DNA of 64,000 nucleotides from positions 744,001 through 808,000 of the forward strand of contig OZ240678.1 in the NCBI GenBank assembly GCA_965198905.1, given 5' to 3'. Below, in pieces: positions 51,817 through 62,277 of this stretch; the stretch's first letter is position 1, and each line of letters begins with the position of its first letter. Source of the stretch: CAHJWH01 sp965198905. Its GTDB lineage: Bacteria; Pseudomonadota; Alphaproteobacteria; Caulobacterales; Caulobacteraceae. Position numbers and translations under genes: made by a program. The notes under the pieces were generated by a model. The model ran no database searches. It had not been told where the DNA came from and saw only the letters and a list, made by a program, of their open reading frames with translations.

Positions 51817-52929
51817 TCAGGCGACCAGCTCCTGCAGCGCCGCCGCGTACTCCTCGCGGGTCGGCACATAGGCGCTGGTGCGGTTGAAGTGGCTGGCCAC
51901 GACCCCGTCGGTCAGCTTGTCGAGTAGGCCGGCCTTGTAGCCCGCCGCCTTGTAGGTGGCCGGCAGGTCGAGATCATGCATCAGCGCGCGGAGCGCCGGG
52001 GCGATCGCCTCGCCGCCCGCGAGCCCGAGCGCCGCGGCGACCCGGGCCGCCTTGCCTGGGACATGGCGCGCCAGCAGCTCGGTCGTGACCGGCAGCGCCG
52101 CCGCGATCAGGGTCCCGTGGTGCAGGTCCTGGTCTCCGCAGACCAGCGCGATGGCGTGGGCGGGGCCAAGCCCTTTGTGGATGGCCGCGCCCCCGGCGAA
52201 GGCGGCCGCCATCAGCGAGGCGCGCGCCGCGTCCCTGTCCGGCTCCAGCGCCGCACGGATGTCGGCGAACACCCGCGCGATCCCGTCCAGCGCCAGGACG
52301 TCGATCACGGGGTTGGCGGGCTCGGTAAAAAAGCCCTCCAGGCAGTGGGAGAGCGCGTCGACACCTGTGGCCGCGATCAGCCGGCGAGGCAGGGTGCGCA
52401 CCAGGTCGGGATCGCAAATCGCCACCCGCGGGACCAGGAAGGGACTGCGCGTGCCGAGCGCCGGTCCTCTCGCCTCGGTGTGCAGCGCGGAGACGGGCGA
52501 ACTCTCACTACCTGTACCCACAGTGGTGGGGATGGCGATCAGCGGCGCCACCGCCGGGCTGATGCGCTCCGGGTGGCCCAGCAGTTCGGCCGAACTCGAC
52601 ATATCCGTCCCAGCCAGCGCGGCGAGGACTTTAGCGGTGTCGATCACCGAGCCGCCGCCGAGCGCCACCACCCCGTCGCAAGCGCCCCGCCGGTAGTCGG
52701 CATAGGCGGCGTCCGTTCCGGCCACAGTCGGGTTCTCGGGCGTGTCGAGGTGGGCCACGACACCCGGCGGCAGGACCTTGAGGGCGGCGGCCACCGCCCC
52801 CGCCCGCTCCAGCCCGCGATCGCTGAGCAGAAGCGGCCTGCGCACGCCCAGCAGCGTCAGCTCGCCGGCCAGACCGGACAGGGCGCCGGCGCCGAACAGC
52901 AGGCGCGGCAGGGGCAAGACTGGAACCAC
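51817..52929 (-). CDS. Iron-containing (group III) alcohol dehydrogenase
   Basis: A 370-aa enzyme starting at a GTG at 52929 with a gggagg ribosome site; the longer GTG at 52983 lacks one. NAD-binding GGGSVIDTAK (about residue 78) and IPTTVGTGSE (about 132) are diagnostic of Fe-type ADHs. Metal ligands lie in DALSHCLEGFF (Asp...His), HKGLGPAHAIAL and DQDLHHGT. It lacks the shorter glycine loop typical of maleylacetate reductases, so a general alcohol or hydroxyacid dehydrogenase is favoured. First gene of a minus-strand set and divergent from the aldehyde dehydrogenase gene. Confidence 0.88.
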   Translation of the reverse strand: MVPVLPLPRLLFGAGALSGLAGELTLLGVRRPLLLSDRGLERAGAVAAALKVLPPGVVAHLDTPENPTVAGTDAAYADYRRGACDGVVALGGGSVIDTAKVLAALAGTDMSSSAELLGHPERISPAVAPLIAIPTTVGTGSESSPVSALHTEARGPALGTRSPFLVPRVAICDPDLVRTLPRRLIAATGVDALSHCLEGFFTEPANPVIDVLALDGIARVFADIRAALEPDRDAARASLMAAAFAGGAAIHKGLGPAHAIALVCGDQDLHHGTLIAAALPVTTELLARHVPGKAARVAAALGLAGGEAIAPALRALMHDLDLPATYKAAGYKAGLLDKLTDGVVASHFNRTSAYVPTREEYAAALQELVA

Positions 52930-53110
52930 CTCGGCCTCCCGCTCACGGCGTCTCTGTCGCGCCGTGTTGCATAATCCGCTCACTGGGAATAGTCAGACAA
53001 CCTGACGGTGTCAATCGACCGTCCAAGCTGAAGCCTGGATCGGGGCGGCTCCCGCAGCTTCGCCCTGCGCCGCGTCCGCCAGCTTCCCCATAAGCCAGAG
53101 GGAGAGAGCG
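52930..53110. promoter_or_regulatory. Divergent promoter region, alcohol versus aldehyde dehydrogenase
   Basis: The 181 bases between starts 52929 (minus) and 53111 (plus) contain the ribosome sites of both genes (gggagg on the minus strand, agagggagagag on the plus strand) and an AT-richer patch around 52968-53020 where promoters may lie. No operator-like palindrome was noticed; the MarR gene at 54650 is a candidate regulator. Confidence 0.3.
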
Positions 53111-54589
<1,479 letters not shown>

Positions 54590-54649
54590 GGGCCGGTTTG
54601 ACCGCCGCAGGCCCGCATCGCTAGGGTCTGCGGCGGAAGAGGAGAGGTG

Positions 54650-55204
54650 ATGTCGAATCGGGAGGCGAGCTGGCGGGTGGAGAATGTGGGCCGGGCGCTC
54701 TCCTTCGCCTCGGCCCTGTTCGAGGGGGAGGTGCTGCGCACCCTGCAGCAGGGCGAGTTCGCCTGGGTCACGCCCGTGCAGCTGGCCCTGTTCCGCAACC
54801 TCGACCTGGACGGGACCCGCTTGACCGAGCTGGCGGCGCGCGCACGGATCACCAAGCAGAGTATGCAGGAGCTGGTGGACAAGGCCGAGCGCTTCGGCGT
54901 GGTGGCTCGCCAAGCCGACCCGCATGACCGCCGTGTCAAGATCGTGACCTTCACGCCCGCCGGCCTCGCCATGCTCGAACGCTTCCGCGAGGGCGTGGCC
55001 GAGGCTGAGCGACGCATGGCCGAGGCGCTGGGCGAAGACGCCATGCACGAGCTGAAGGCGCGGCTGCAGACCTATGTAGACGCGAGCGAAAAGGCCGACC
55101 CCGCCCGCGCAGCGTCGGCGCTCAAGCGCTTCCAGTCTGCTAATTCCTCCTCCCCTGCGGAGCGGAGGAGGGGGACCACCCGCAGGGTGGTGGAGGAGGC
55201 GTAG
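54650..55204 (+). CDS. MarR-family transcriptional regulator
   Basis: A 184-aa winged-helix repressor. The DNA-binding core reads VTPVQLALFRNL, TRLTELAARARITKQSMQEL (recognition helix), then AERFGVVARQADPHDRRVKI with the wing D-x-R-D-R-R. The ATG at 54650 follows a gaggagaggtg site. MarR proteins often control aromatic-compound genes in response to phenolic ligands, which fits the flanking ALDH and E1/E2 genes. The last about 20 residues (SPAERRRGTTRRVVEEA) are coded by a GC-rich palindromic repeat (55142-55199) and are probably not part of the original protein. Confidence 0.9.
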   Translation: MSNREASWRVENVGRALSFASALFEGEVLRTLQQGEFAWVTPVQLALFRNLDLDGTRLTELAARARITKQSMQELVDKAERFGVVARQADPHDRRVKIVTFTPAGLAMLERFREGVAEAERRMAEALGEDAMHELKARLQTYVDASEKADPARAASALKRFQSANSSSPAERRRGTTRRVVEEA

Positions 55205-55280
55205 CCGCCGCTGTCGCGTCAAGCTGGACACCCCCCGTCCGCTTCGCGACCACCTCCCCCACTCTGCTGGGGAAACGAGC
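55142..55280. repeat. Intergenic palindromic repeat running into the marR 3' end
   Basis: The sequence ctcctcccctgcggagcggaggaggggg (in parts) followed by accacccgcagggtggtgg, and a related patch gaccacctcccccactctgctgggg at 55248-55273, has the look of the palindromic repeats scattered in caulobacterial genomes. The first copy supplies the last codons and the stop of the MarR gene. Confidence 0.5.
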
Positions 55281-55289
55281 TGGCGCGGG

Positions 55290-56561
55290 TCAGGCGAGGA
55301 TGGCCAGCGGGCGCTCTACCAGCTGCTTGAAGCGGGCCAGAAAGGCGGCGCCGGTCGCGCCGTCGATGGCCCGGTGGTCGAAGCTGGCGGTGACGGTCAT
55401 GACCTTGGCCGAGACGATCTGCCCGTCCTGCGACCACGGCCGCTCGCCTGCCGCTGGGATGCCGAGGATCAGCGCCTGGGGCGGGTTGATCACCGGGGTC
55501 ATCTGGGTCACCCCGAACATGCCGAGGTTAGAGAGCGAGACCGTACCGCCCTCGTACTCCTCCGGCGCCAGCTGGCCCTTCCGCGCCCGCTCGGCGAGCG
55601 CCTTAGCTTCCGCAGCGATGCGGTTCAGCCGCTTGCCGCCGGCGTCCTGGATTACCGGAGTCACCAAACCGCCCGGCACCGCCACAGCCATCGAAACGTC
55701 CACCCGGTCGAACTGGAGCAGACGGTCGCCGGCGAATTGGACGTTGGCGTCCGGCGTGTCCTCGAGGGCTGTGGCCAGGGCCTTGATCATCAGGTCGTTG
55801 ACCGAGACCTTGACGCCACCCTCGCCCGCGCTCGCATTCAGCTCCGCCCGAAAGGCGAAGAGCGAGTCCATGCGGATGTCCATGCCCAGATAGAAGTGGG
55901 GCACCGTCTGCTTGGCCTCGGTAAGGCGGCGCGCGATGGTCTTGCGCATGCCGCTCAGCTTCACCGACCGATGCGGGGCTGAGGGCGGCGGAGACTCAGC
56001 CCAAGCGGCGACCGGCGCCGGCGCGGCTCTGGGTGATGGCGCGAGGGCTTCTGCGCGAAGCGGCTGGCCGAGGTCGGCGGCGACGATCTTGCCGCGGGGC
56101 CCCGATCCCGTCACGCCTGAAAGCTCGATGCGAGCGGCCCGAGCCATGCGCCGAGCCAATGGGGAGACTCTCAGGCTGGCCGGAGGCTCGGCTGGCAGGA
56201 CGGCGGCCGCCGCAACCGGCGCCGCCTCGACCATGGGGGCGGGCGCCGGCGGCGGTGTGGCCGGAGCCGCACTCTCCACGGCAGGCGTCAGTGCGGTGAG
56301 CGGCGCCGAGGCGCCCTCCCCAACCGGCGCGATCAGGGCGACGGGCGCGCCTACGCGCACGTCCTCAGTCCCCTCCGCCACGAGGAGGCGGGTGATGACG
56401 CCGCCCTCCGCGGCTTCCAGCTCCATGGTGGCTTTGTCGGTCTCCACCTCGGCCAGCAGGGCGCCGGCGGCGACCACGTCGCCCTCCCTGACCAGCCAGC
56501 GTGCGAGGGTGCCCGCCTCCATGGTCGGCGACAGGGCCGGCATGGCCACTTCGATCGACAT
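55290..56561 (-). CDS. Dihydrolipoyl acyltransferase E2 of a 2-oxoacid dehydrogenase complex
   Basis: A 423-aa E2 subunit. One N-terminal lipoyl domain (residues 1-78; lipoyl-Lys in VETDKATME), an Ala/Pro linker, an E3/E1-binding domain (SPLARRMARAARIEL and GSGPRGKIVAADL, about 135-170) and a catalytic acyltransferase domain (about 205-423; VKLSGMRKTIARRL at its start, SFDHRAIDGATGA with the catalytic His-x3-Asp-Gly). It moves an acyl group from E1 to CoA. Only one base separates it from the upstream E1 stop. No E3 (lipoamide dehydrogenase) is in the window, so the housekeeping one is probably shared. Confidence 0.93.
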   Translation of the reverse strand: MSIEVAMPALSPTMEAGTLARWLVREGDVVAAGALLAEVETDKATMELEAAEGGVITRLLVAEGTEDVRVGAPVALIAPVGEGASAPLTALTPAVESAAPATPPPAPAPMVEAAPVAAAAVLPAEPPASLRVSPLARRMARAARIELSGVTGSGPRGKIVAADLGQPLRAEALAPSPRAAPAPVAAWAESPPPSAPHRSVKLSGMRKTIARRLTEAKQTVPHFYLGMDIRMDSLFAFRAELNASAGEGGVKVSVNDLMIKALATALEDTPDANVQFAGDRLLQFDRVDVSMAVAVPGGLVTPVIQDAGGKRLNRIAAEAKALAERARKGQLAPEEYEGGTVSLSNLGMFGVTQMTPVINPPQALILGIPAAGERPWSQDGQIVSAKVMTVTASFDHRAIDGATGAAFLARFKQLVERPLAILA

Positions 56562-56562
56562 C

Positions 56563-58944
56563 TCAGCTCCCCAGGAACAGGTCGGCGGCGGCTTCCACGA
56601 TGGCGTTGCTGTCCAATCGGTAGGCGCGGTACAGGTCGGGCAGGTCGCCGGTCTGACCGAAGCGGTCGACGCCCAGCGGGCTGACCCGCATGCCCTTGAC
56701 CGCGCCGAGCCAGGACAGGGCCGACGGCGACCCGTCCACCACCGTCACCAGCCCCGCCTGAGGCGACAGGCGCCCCAGCAGGGTCTCCACATGACTCGGC
56801 CTGAACGCCTCGCCGGCCCAGCGCGCCGCGCGCGCGGCGCTCCAGCCCCGGTGCAGCAGGTCCGGCGAGGTGACGGCCAAGAGGCCCAGACCCGGGAGGT
56901 CTTCGCTCATCTGCGCGAAGGCGTCCAGCACCTCCGGCGCGATGGCGCCGACGTAGGCGATGGCGGCGCCGGCCCCCTCGCCCGGCGGCCGCAGCCAGTA
57001 GCCGCCGCGTAGCGCATCGGCTTCCCAGGCGTCGTTGGAGCGCTCCGGCTGGGCGAGCGCCCGGGTGGTGAGGCGCAGGTAGACCGAGCCGCCGTCATCG
57101 GCCTGCATGTGGTCGAACGACCACGTCATGATCGCCGCCAACTCGTCCACGAAAGCCGGCTCGAAATAGGTCAGGCCCGGCTGGCCCATGCCGATCAGGG
57201 GCGGGTTGATCGACTGGTGCGCGCCGCCCTCCGGCCCGAGCGTCACGCCCGAGGGCGTCGCGACCAGCATGAAGCGGGCGTTCTGATAGCAGCCGTAGTT
57301 CAGCGCATCGAGGCCCCGGGCGATGAAGGGGTCGTAGACGGTGCCAATGGGCAGCAGCCGGCTGCCGAAGGTCGGCCCCGACAGCCCGAGCGCCGCCAGC
57401 AGCAAGAAGAGGTTGTGCTCGGCGATGCCGAGTTCGATGTGCTGGCCTGAGCCGCCGCCGGACCAGTGCTGGGCGGACGGGATCTTGGCCGCCCGGAACA
57501 CGTCTTTCAGCTCGGCATGGCGGAACAGGCCCTTCTGGTTCACCCAGGCGCCGAGGTTTGTGGAGACGGTGACGTCGGGCGAAGTAGTGACGATGGCGTC
57601 GGCGAGCGGCCCGCCGGTCTTGGCGATCTCCAGGAGGATGCGGCCGAAGGCGGTCTGGGTGGACTGCTCGGTCCCTTCCGGCGCGGGCAGCCGGTCGCGG
57701 AGCACGATGGATTCGGCGGCGCGCGCCCCGCAGTCTCGTCGCCCCGCCACCCATGGTGACGCCTGCATAAACGCCCGGAGCGAGGCGGCGGCGTTGGCGC
57801 CAAGCCCTGCGAAGGGCGCCCATTCCTCGCCCTCGGGGATGCCGAGAGAATCTCGCAGCGCATGGGCCTGGGTGGGGTTCATCAGGCCGGAGTGGTTGTC
57901 CTTATGCCCGGCGAAGGGCAGGCCGTAGCCCTTGATGGTGTAGGCGATGAACAGGGTGGGCGTCTCGTCGTCCGCCCCGTCGAAGGCCTCCGCCAGCGTC
58001 TCCAGGCAATGGCCGCCGAGGTTGGTCATCAGGGCCGAAAGGTTGGCGTCCGCGTAGGAAGCCAGCAGCTGGGAGACGTGGGGCAGGTCGCCGATGTCGC
58101 ACGCCAGCCGCTCGCGCCAGGCGGCGCCGCCCTGGTAGGTCAGCGCGGCGTAGTCGGCGTTGGAGCATTGATCGATCCAGGAGGCCAGCGCCTGCCCGCC
58201 CGGCTTGGCGAAGGCTGCGCGTTGCAGCCGGCCGTGCTTCAGTGTCACCACCCGCCAACCGCAGGTGGCGAAGATGTCGTCGAAGCGGTTGAACATCCGG
58301 TCGGCGGTGGTCGCGTCCAACGACTGACGATTGTAGTCGACGATCCACCAGCAGTTGCGCAGGCTGTGCTTGTAGCCCTCGATCAGGGCCTCGTAGATGT
58401 TGCCCTCGTCCAGCTCCGCATCGCCCATCAGGGCGATCATCCGCCCGGCGTCCGCCTCGCCCATGCGGCCGTGGGCGATCAGGTAGTCCTGCACCAGGCT
58501 GGCGAACAGGGTGATCGCGACACCTAGGCCGACGGAACCGGTGGAGAAGTCTACTGGGATCCTGTCCTTGGTCCGCGAGGGATAACTCTGGGCGCCGCCG
58601 AAGCCGCGGAACGCCTCTAGCTGATCCTGCGACTGCTCGTCGAGAAGGTAGTGGATGGCGTGCAGCACAGGGCCAGCATGGGGCTTTACCGCCACCTTGT
58701 CCTGAGGGCGGAGCGCATGGAAATAGAGCGCCGCCATGATGGCGGTGATCGAGGCGCACGACGCCTGGTGGCCGCCAACCTTCAACCCGTCGCGGCTCTC
58801 GCGCAGGTGGTTGGCGTTGTGGATGGTCCAGGCGGAGAGCCAGCGGAGCCGGGTCTCCAGCATCTCGAGGTGGGCGACGTCTTCCGAAGAAGGCGCGCGG
58901 GCCGTGTCCGGAGCGGCGGGGTCGAGGGTGGTGGAGCTGTGCAT
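56563..58944 (-). CDS. AceE/transketolase-like thiamine-dependent E1 component
   Basis: A 793-aa single-chain thiamine diphosphate enzyme (ATG at 58944; an ATG at 59004 would add 20 Pro/Ser-rich residues). It carries a transketolase N-terminal domain (GLKVGGHQASCASI, STGSVGLGVAITL), the ThDP motif GDAELDEGN...VDYNRQSLD (about residues 190-225), HKDNHSGLMNP, and a central pyrimidine-binding domain (GIAEHNLFLLLAALGLSG with the catalytic Glu). The order matches homodimeric pyruvate dehydrogenase E1, though AceE is about 890 aa. With the E2 gene one base downstream it should oxidatively decarboxylate a 2-oxoacid, probably pyruvate or a pathway product. Confidence 0.88.
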   Translation of the reverse strand: MHSSTTLDPAAPDTARAPSSEDVAHLEMLETRLRWLSAWTIHNANHLRESRDGLKVGGHQASCASITAIMAALYFHALRPQDKVAVKPHAGPVLHAIHYLLDEQSQDQLEAFRGFGGAQSYPSRTKDRIPVDFSTGSVGLGVAITLFASLVQDYLIAHGRMGEADAGRMIALMGDAELDEGNIYEALIEGYKHSLRNCWWIVDYNRQSLDATTADRMFNRFDDIFATCGWRVVTLKHGRLQRAAFAKPGGQALASWIDQCSNADYAALTYQGGAAWRERLACDIGDLPHVSQLLASYADANLSALMTNLGGHCLETLAEAFDGADDETPTLFIAYTIKGYGLPFAGHKDNHSGLMNPTQAHALRDSLGIPEGEEWAPFAGLGANAAASLRAFMQASPWVAGRRDCGARAAESIVLRDRLPAPEGTEQSTQTAFGRILLEIAKTGGPLADAIVTTSPDVTVSTNLGAWVNQKGLFRHAELKDVFRAAKIPSAQHWSGGGSGQHIELGIAEHNLFLLLAALGLSGPTFGSRLLPIGTVYDPFIARGLDALNYGCYQNARFMLVATPSGVTLGPEGGAHQSINPPLIGMGQPGLTYFEPAFVDELAAIMTWSFDHMQADDGGSVYLRLTTRALAQPERSNDAWEADALRGGYWLRPPGEGAGAAIAYVGAIAPEVLDAFAQMSEDLPGLGLLAVTSPDLLHRGWSAARAARWAGEAFRPSHVETLLGRLSPQAGLVTVVDGSPSALSWLGAVKGMRVSPLGVDRFGQTGDLPDLYRAYRLDSNAIVEAAADLFLGS

Positions 58945-59028
58945 GGCTGAAGGCCCGGGATCAGGGGCTGAAGAGGATGTTGGCGGGGTGGGCGCCGGCC
59001 GCATGAAAGGGCGACACGCCGCCGCCTT

Positions 59029-60420
59029 CTAGACCGCCGGGGCGACTGCGCCCAGGTCTTCACTGGTGGTGAGCGTGTCCACCATCGCGCGTCCACGGAC
59101 ATGGAAGGTCAGCAGCAGAAGAGCGGCAAGGAACGCGCTGGTCCCCATCGCCACCGAGACCTGTCCCCGGCTCATGCCGCTGTTGAACAGATAGCCTGCG
59201 ACGGCGGGCGCAAGCGCGCTGCCGATCCGGCCGACACCCAGGGTGAAGCCTGCGCCGCTGGCGCGCATGTGGCTAGGGAAGGTGCGCGCAATCAGGGAGT
59301 GCATGCTCACCATGCCTGAATGGGCGAAGAAGCCGCCGATGGCTGCCGTCAGCGTCAGCGCAGCGAGATGGGCGCCCGCATAGCCGAACGCCATGGCCCC
59401 GAGCCCCATGCCGAGTACGGCGGTGAACGACAGCGGCTTCAAGGGGAAGCGCCCGGCCGCCCAGCCGATCAGCGAGCCGCCGACCGCTCCGCTGACATTG
59501 GCCATCACCGCCACCCGCGCCGCCACCGATGGGGTGAACCCCGCGGCCGCCACCATCAGTGGTATCCAGCTCAGGAAGAAGTAGACGGTGATGACGAACA
59601 GAAACAGGATCGCCGACATGTGCGCGGTGCCACGCAGCTGGCTGACGTGGAAAATCTCGAACGGCCGAATCGCCGCCCTGGCCTGCGGCCGCTGCGGCAG
59701 GCTCTCCACGGCGGGGTGGCCGCACCGTCGCAGGAAGCGGTTGACCTGCGCCAGGGCGTTGGGCCCCTGCCGCTCCACCAGGAAGGCGATGGGCTCGGGC
59801 AGCAGGACCAGCGAGGCCGCGGCCAGGACCAAACCGAACACCCCGCCCACCACGAAAACGGCGCGCCATCCGCCATGCGTCAGCAGGTAGGCCGCGGACA
59901 AGCCGCCAAACACGCCGCCAAGCGGGAAGCCGACCGCCATCAGGCCGATCGCCAGTTCCCTGCGGCGGACGTTAGCGTACTCGGCCGCCAGCGGATTGAT
60001 GATGGCGACCACCGCCCCGATCCCTACGCCGGTGATCAGCCTGAACAAGGCCAACATCGCCACGCCGTCGGCGCGCGCGCTGAGGAACATCCCGGCGGTC
60101 ATGATCGCCAGCGCGATCCGGGCCAGCGTCCGACGCCCCGCCACGTCGCCGAGCGGCGCTACGATGAAGGAGCCGAAGGCCATGCCGACTAGCCCCACGG
60201 AGAAGACCAGTCCTAGCGCCGCCGGGCTGGAATGCCACTGGTGGACCAAGCTTGGAGCGACGAGGGTGACGGCCAGCACGTCGAAGCCGTCCAGCGCGCT
60301 CATGGCGAAGGTGGTCAAGACCGCCGCCCACTGGAAGGCGCTCATGGGCGAGTTGGAAAGGACTATCCGGGGATCAGCCGCAAGGGCCGCGGGGACCGAC
60401 TCTGTTGTGGCGATACTCAT
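59029..60420 (-). CDS. AAHS-family aromatic acid:H+ symporter (MFS)
   Basis: A 463-aa transporter with 12 spans. ALDGFDVLAVTLVAPSL in span 1 with its D-G-F-D motif is typical of the aromatic acid:H+ symporters (PcaK, BenK, GenK). PLGDVAGRRTLARIAL is MFS motif A (about residue 88), repeated as a weaker form in GWAAGRFPLKPL (about 320). It would import an aromatic or related carboxylate with protons across the inner membrane. It precedes the E1/E2 genes on the same strand and is divergent from the FAH-family gene. This gene is the best clue that the region degrades an aromatic acid. Confidence 0.9.
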   Translation of the reverse strand: MSIATTESVPAALAADPRIVLSNSPMSAFQWAAVLTTFAMSALDGFDVLAVTLVAPSLVHQWHSSPAALGLVFSVGLVGMAFGSFIVAPLGDVAGRRTLARIALAIMTAGMFLSARADGVAMLALFRLITGVGIGAVVAIINPLAAEYANVRRRELAIGLMAVGFPLGGVFGGLSAAYLLTHGGWRAVFVVGGVFGLVLAAASLVLLPEPIAFLVERQGPNALAQVNRFLRRCGHPAVESLPQRPQARAAIRPFEIFHVSQLRGTAHMSAILFLFVITVYFFLSWIPLMVAAAGFTPSVAARVAVMANVSGAVGGSLIGWAAGRFPLKPLSFTAVLGMGLGAMAFGYAGAHLAALTLTAAIGGFFAHSGMVSMHSLIARTFPSHMRASGAGFTLGVGRIGSALAPAVAGYLFNSGMSRGQVSVAMGTSAFLAALLLLTFHVRGRAMVDTLTTSEDLGAVAPAV

Positions 60421-60676
60421 GCTCGTGAACGTCGACCAAATTTGGCAGCGACCAGGACGCTCCCTGGAGAGGGGCGGGCAAGGCCGGCGGGCCCGGAACG
60501 GCGGCTATACTTCAGCCGACCAAGCCTTCGTGGCCAACATACCCGTGGATTGTGGTGACTCAAGCATAATATCGACGATATCAGCCTTTGAAGACATTGA
60601 CGCGGGCTTCCTGCCTTGCCTGTCGAGGCGATCCCGTGGTTTGTTGAGCCTGCTTGGCCTCAAGCCCTTGGAGAAA
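60421..60676. promoter_or_regulatory. Divergent promoter region with a 13-bp palindrome
   Basis: Between the AAHS transporter (minus) and FAH-family gene (plus). At 60569-60581 lies a perfect palindrome, atatcg-a-cgatat, within an AT-richer patch (60560-60595), well placed as an operator for one or both genes. A ggaga ribosome site precedes the ATG at 60677. Which regulator binds is unknown; the MarR protein encoded at 54650 is a candidate. Confidence 0.45.
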
Positions 60677-61522
60677 ATGTTGAAGCTCGTCAAATTTGAA
60701 CGGAACGGCTCGTGCGCCGAGGGCGTGCTGGATGGCGAGGTGTTGAGCGTGATCGGCGGCTGGCGCGCCGGCCCGGCCGACAAGGCGCCGTTCACCCTTG
60801 GAGCCAAGCCGGTCGCGGAGCTGCAGGACCTCCTGGGCCGGGCGCAGGAGCGCGTCGCGTTCGCCGACGTGTCGCTTGCCGTCCCCATCGATCCGCTCGC
60901 CCAGATCTTCTGCGCCGGCTTCAACTATCGCGCTCACCTGACCGAAATCCGCGTCGACGAGCCGACCAGTCCGGTGATCTTCAAGCGTACGCTGGACACC
61001 CTGGTGGCCCATGGGCGGCCGGTGATCCGCCCGACGGTATCGGAGACGCTGGACTACGAAGGCGAGATCGCCCTCGTCATCGGCCGCGACGGGCGCCACA
61101 TCGCCAAGGACCAGGCCATGTCCTACGTCAGTGGCTACAGCTGCTTCATGGACGGGAGCGTGCGCGAGTACCAGAAGCACAGCGTCACCTCCGGCAAGAA
61201 CTTCTGGCATACGGGATCGATGGGGCCCTGGATCGTCACCCCCGACGAGGTCGGGTCCCGCGACATGGAGTTGGAGACCTTCGTCAACGGCCAGGAGCGC
61301 CAGACCTCCCACGCCAGCCGCATGATCTTCGACATTCCCACCCTGATCTCCTACTGCTCCACTCTCACCTGGCTCCGCCCGGGCGACGTCATCGCCACCG
61401 GAACGCCGGGCGGCGTGGGATCGCGCATGACGCCGCAGAGCTGGCTGAAGGCGGGCGATCGGGTGGAGGTCAGGATCGGCGGCGTCGGCAGCCTCGCCAA
61501 TCCCGTCCAGGACGAAGCCTAA
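60677..61522 (+). CDS. Fumarylacetoacetate-hydrolase-family enzyme
   Basis: A 281-aa FAH-family protein. The metal site is formed by ETLDYEGEIALVIGRDG (E-x-E, about residue 134-138) and later VSGYSCFMDGSVREY (Asp); other marks are CAGFNYRAHLTEI, SPVIFKRTLDTL, and GDVIATGTPGGVGS at the C terminus. The family cleaves or hydrates 2,4-dioxo acids such as fumarylpyruvate and fumarylacetoacetate. Paired with a glutathione S-transferase 25 bases downstream it fits the last two steps (isomerisation, hydrolysis) of gentisate- or homogentisate-type pathways. The ATG at 60677 follows a clear ggag site. Confidence 0.9.
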   Translation: MLKLVKFERNGSCAEGVLDGEVLSVIGGWRAGPADKAPFTLGAKPVAELQDLLGRAQERVAFADVSLAVPIDPLAQIFCAGFNYRAHLTEIRVDEPTSPVIFKRTLDTLVAHGRPVIRPTVSETLDYEGEIALVIGRDGRHIAKDQAMSYVSGYSCFMDGSVREYQKHSVTSGKNFWHTGSMGPWIVTPDEVGSRDMELETFVNGQERQTSHASRMIFDIPTLISYCSTLTWLRPGDVIATGTPGGVGSRMTPQSWLKAGDRVEVRIGGVGSLANPVQDEA

Positions 61523-61547
61523 GGCTCGAACGGAAAAGGAGCCGCCG

Positions 61548-62213
61548 ATGGCTGAGATCGTCCTCTACATGTCGCCGGGGACCTGCTCCCGGGTCACCAT
61601 GACCGCGCTGGAACAGACCGGCATACCCTTCGAAGACCGGCTCGTCTTCACGGGCGCGGGCGCGCAGAACAGCGCCGAATACCTGGTGGTGAACCGCAAG
61701 GGGAAGGTGCCGGCGCTCAGCGTCGACGGTCAGGTGCTGACGGAGAACCCGGCGATCCTGACCTATCTCGACCAGCAGCACCCCGAGGCGGGGCTGCTTC
61801 CCCGGTCCGATGATCCGAGGGTCTGGATCCGCGGACTCAGCGACATGATGTGGTGCTCCAGCTCACTGCACATCGAGGTGCGCCAGATCCGCAACCCGCT
61901 CAGGCTCACCAACGGAGACACCGCCGGCGTGCGGGAAAACGGCATGGAGAAGTTCGCCAAGGACTGCAACCACATCGCCGGCCGTATCGGAAGCGGCGAC
62001 TGGTGGTACGGGGCGACCTGGTCCATCGTCGATACCTACCTGTATTGGGCCTACAGCACCGCCGCCGCCGGCGGCTTTCCGCTCGGCGACTACCCGACGC
62101 TAGCCGCCCATGCCGAGCGGGTCAGGGCGCAGCCGAGCTTCCAGCGCATGCTCAAGCGGGAGCTAGCGGCCGTGGAGCGCGCGAAACTGCCCATAGTCCC
62201 GTCAAGCCTTTAG
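61548..62213 (+). CDS. Glutathione S-transferase (possible maleylpyruvate-type isomerase)
   Basis: A 221-aa GST. The thioredoxin-like N-terminal domain starts EIVLYMSPGTCSRVTM with Ser/Cys near the glutathione-activating position, and has VNRKGKVPALSVDGQVLTEN with the conserved cis-Pro and the E-N/S glutathione contacts, then LDQQHPEAGLLP. A helical C-terminal domain with WWYGATWSIVDTYLYW follows (the N-capping/hydrophobic staple Asp). Next to an FAH-family gene it may isomerise a cis-dioxo acid, but a detoxifying or beta-etherase-like role is also possible. Confidence 0.88.
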   Translation: MAEIVLYMSPGTCSRVTMTALEQTGIPFEDRLVFTGAGAQNSAEYLVVNRKGKVPALSVDGQVLTENPAILTYLDQQHPEAGLLPRSDDPRVWIRGLSDMMWCSSSLHIEVRQIRNPLRLTNGDTAGVRENGMEKFAKDCNHIAGRIGSGDWWYGATWSIVDTYLYWAYSTAAAGGFPLGDYPTLAAHAERVRAQPSFQRMLKRELAAVERAKLPIVPSSL

Positions 62214-62277
62214 CTGTGGACCCGGGGTGCCGCAGGCTCAGCTCGGCTGACTCCGCGACACTCCGAGATAACAAACC

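Noticed and set aside
51817..52929. Maleylacetate reductase for the Fe-type dehydrogenase
   Set aside because: The GGGSVIDTAK and GTGSE motifs fit general group III alcohol dehydrogenases better than maleylacetate reductases.
59996..60676. Upstream extension of the FAH-family gene
   Set aside because: It runs through the divergent transporter gene; the ATG at 60677 has a good ribosome site and starts the domain.
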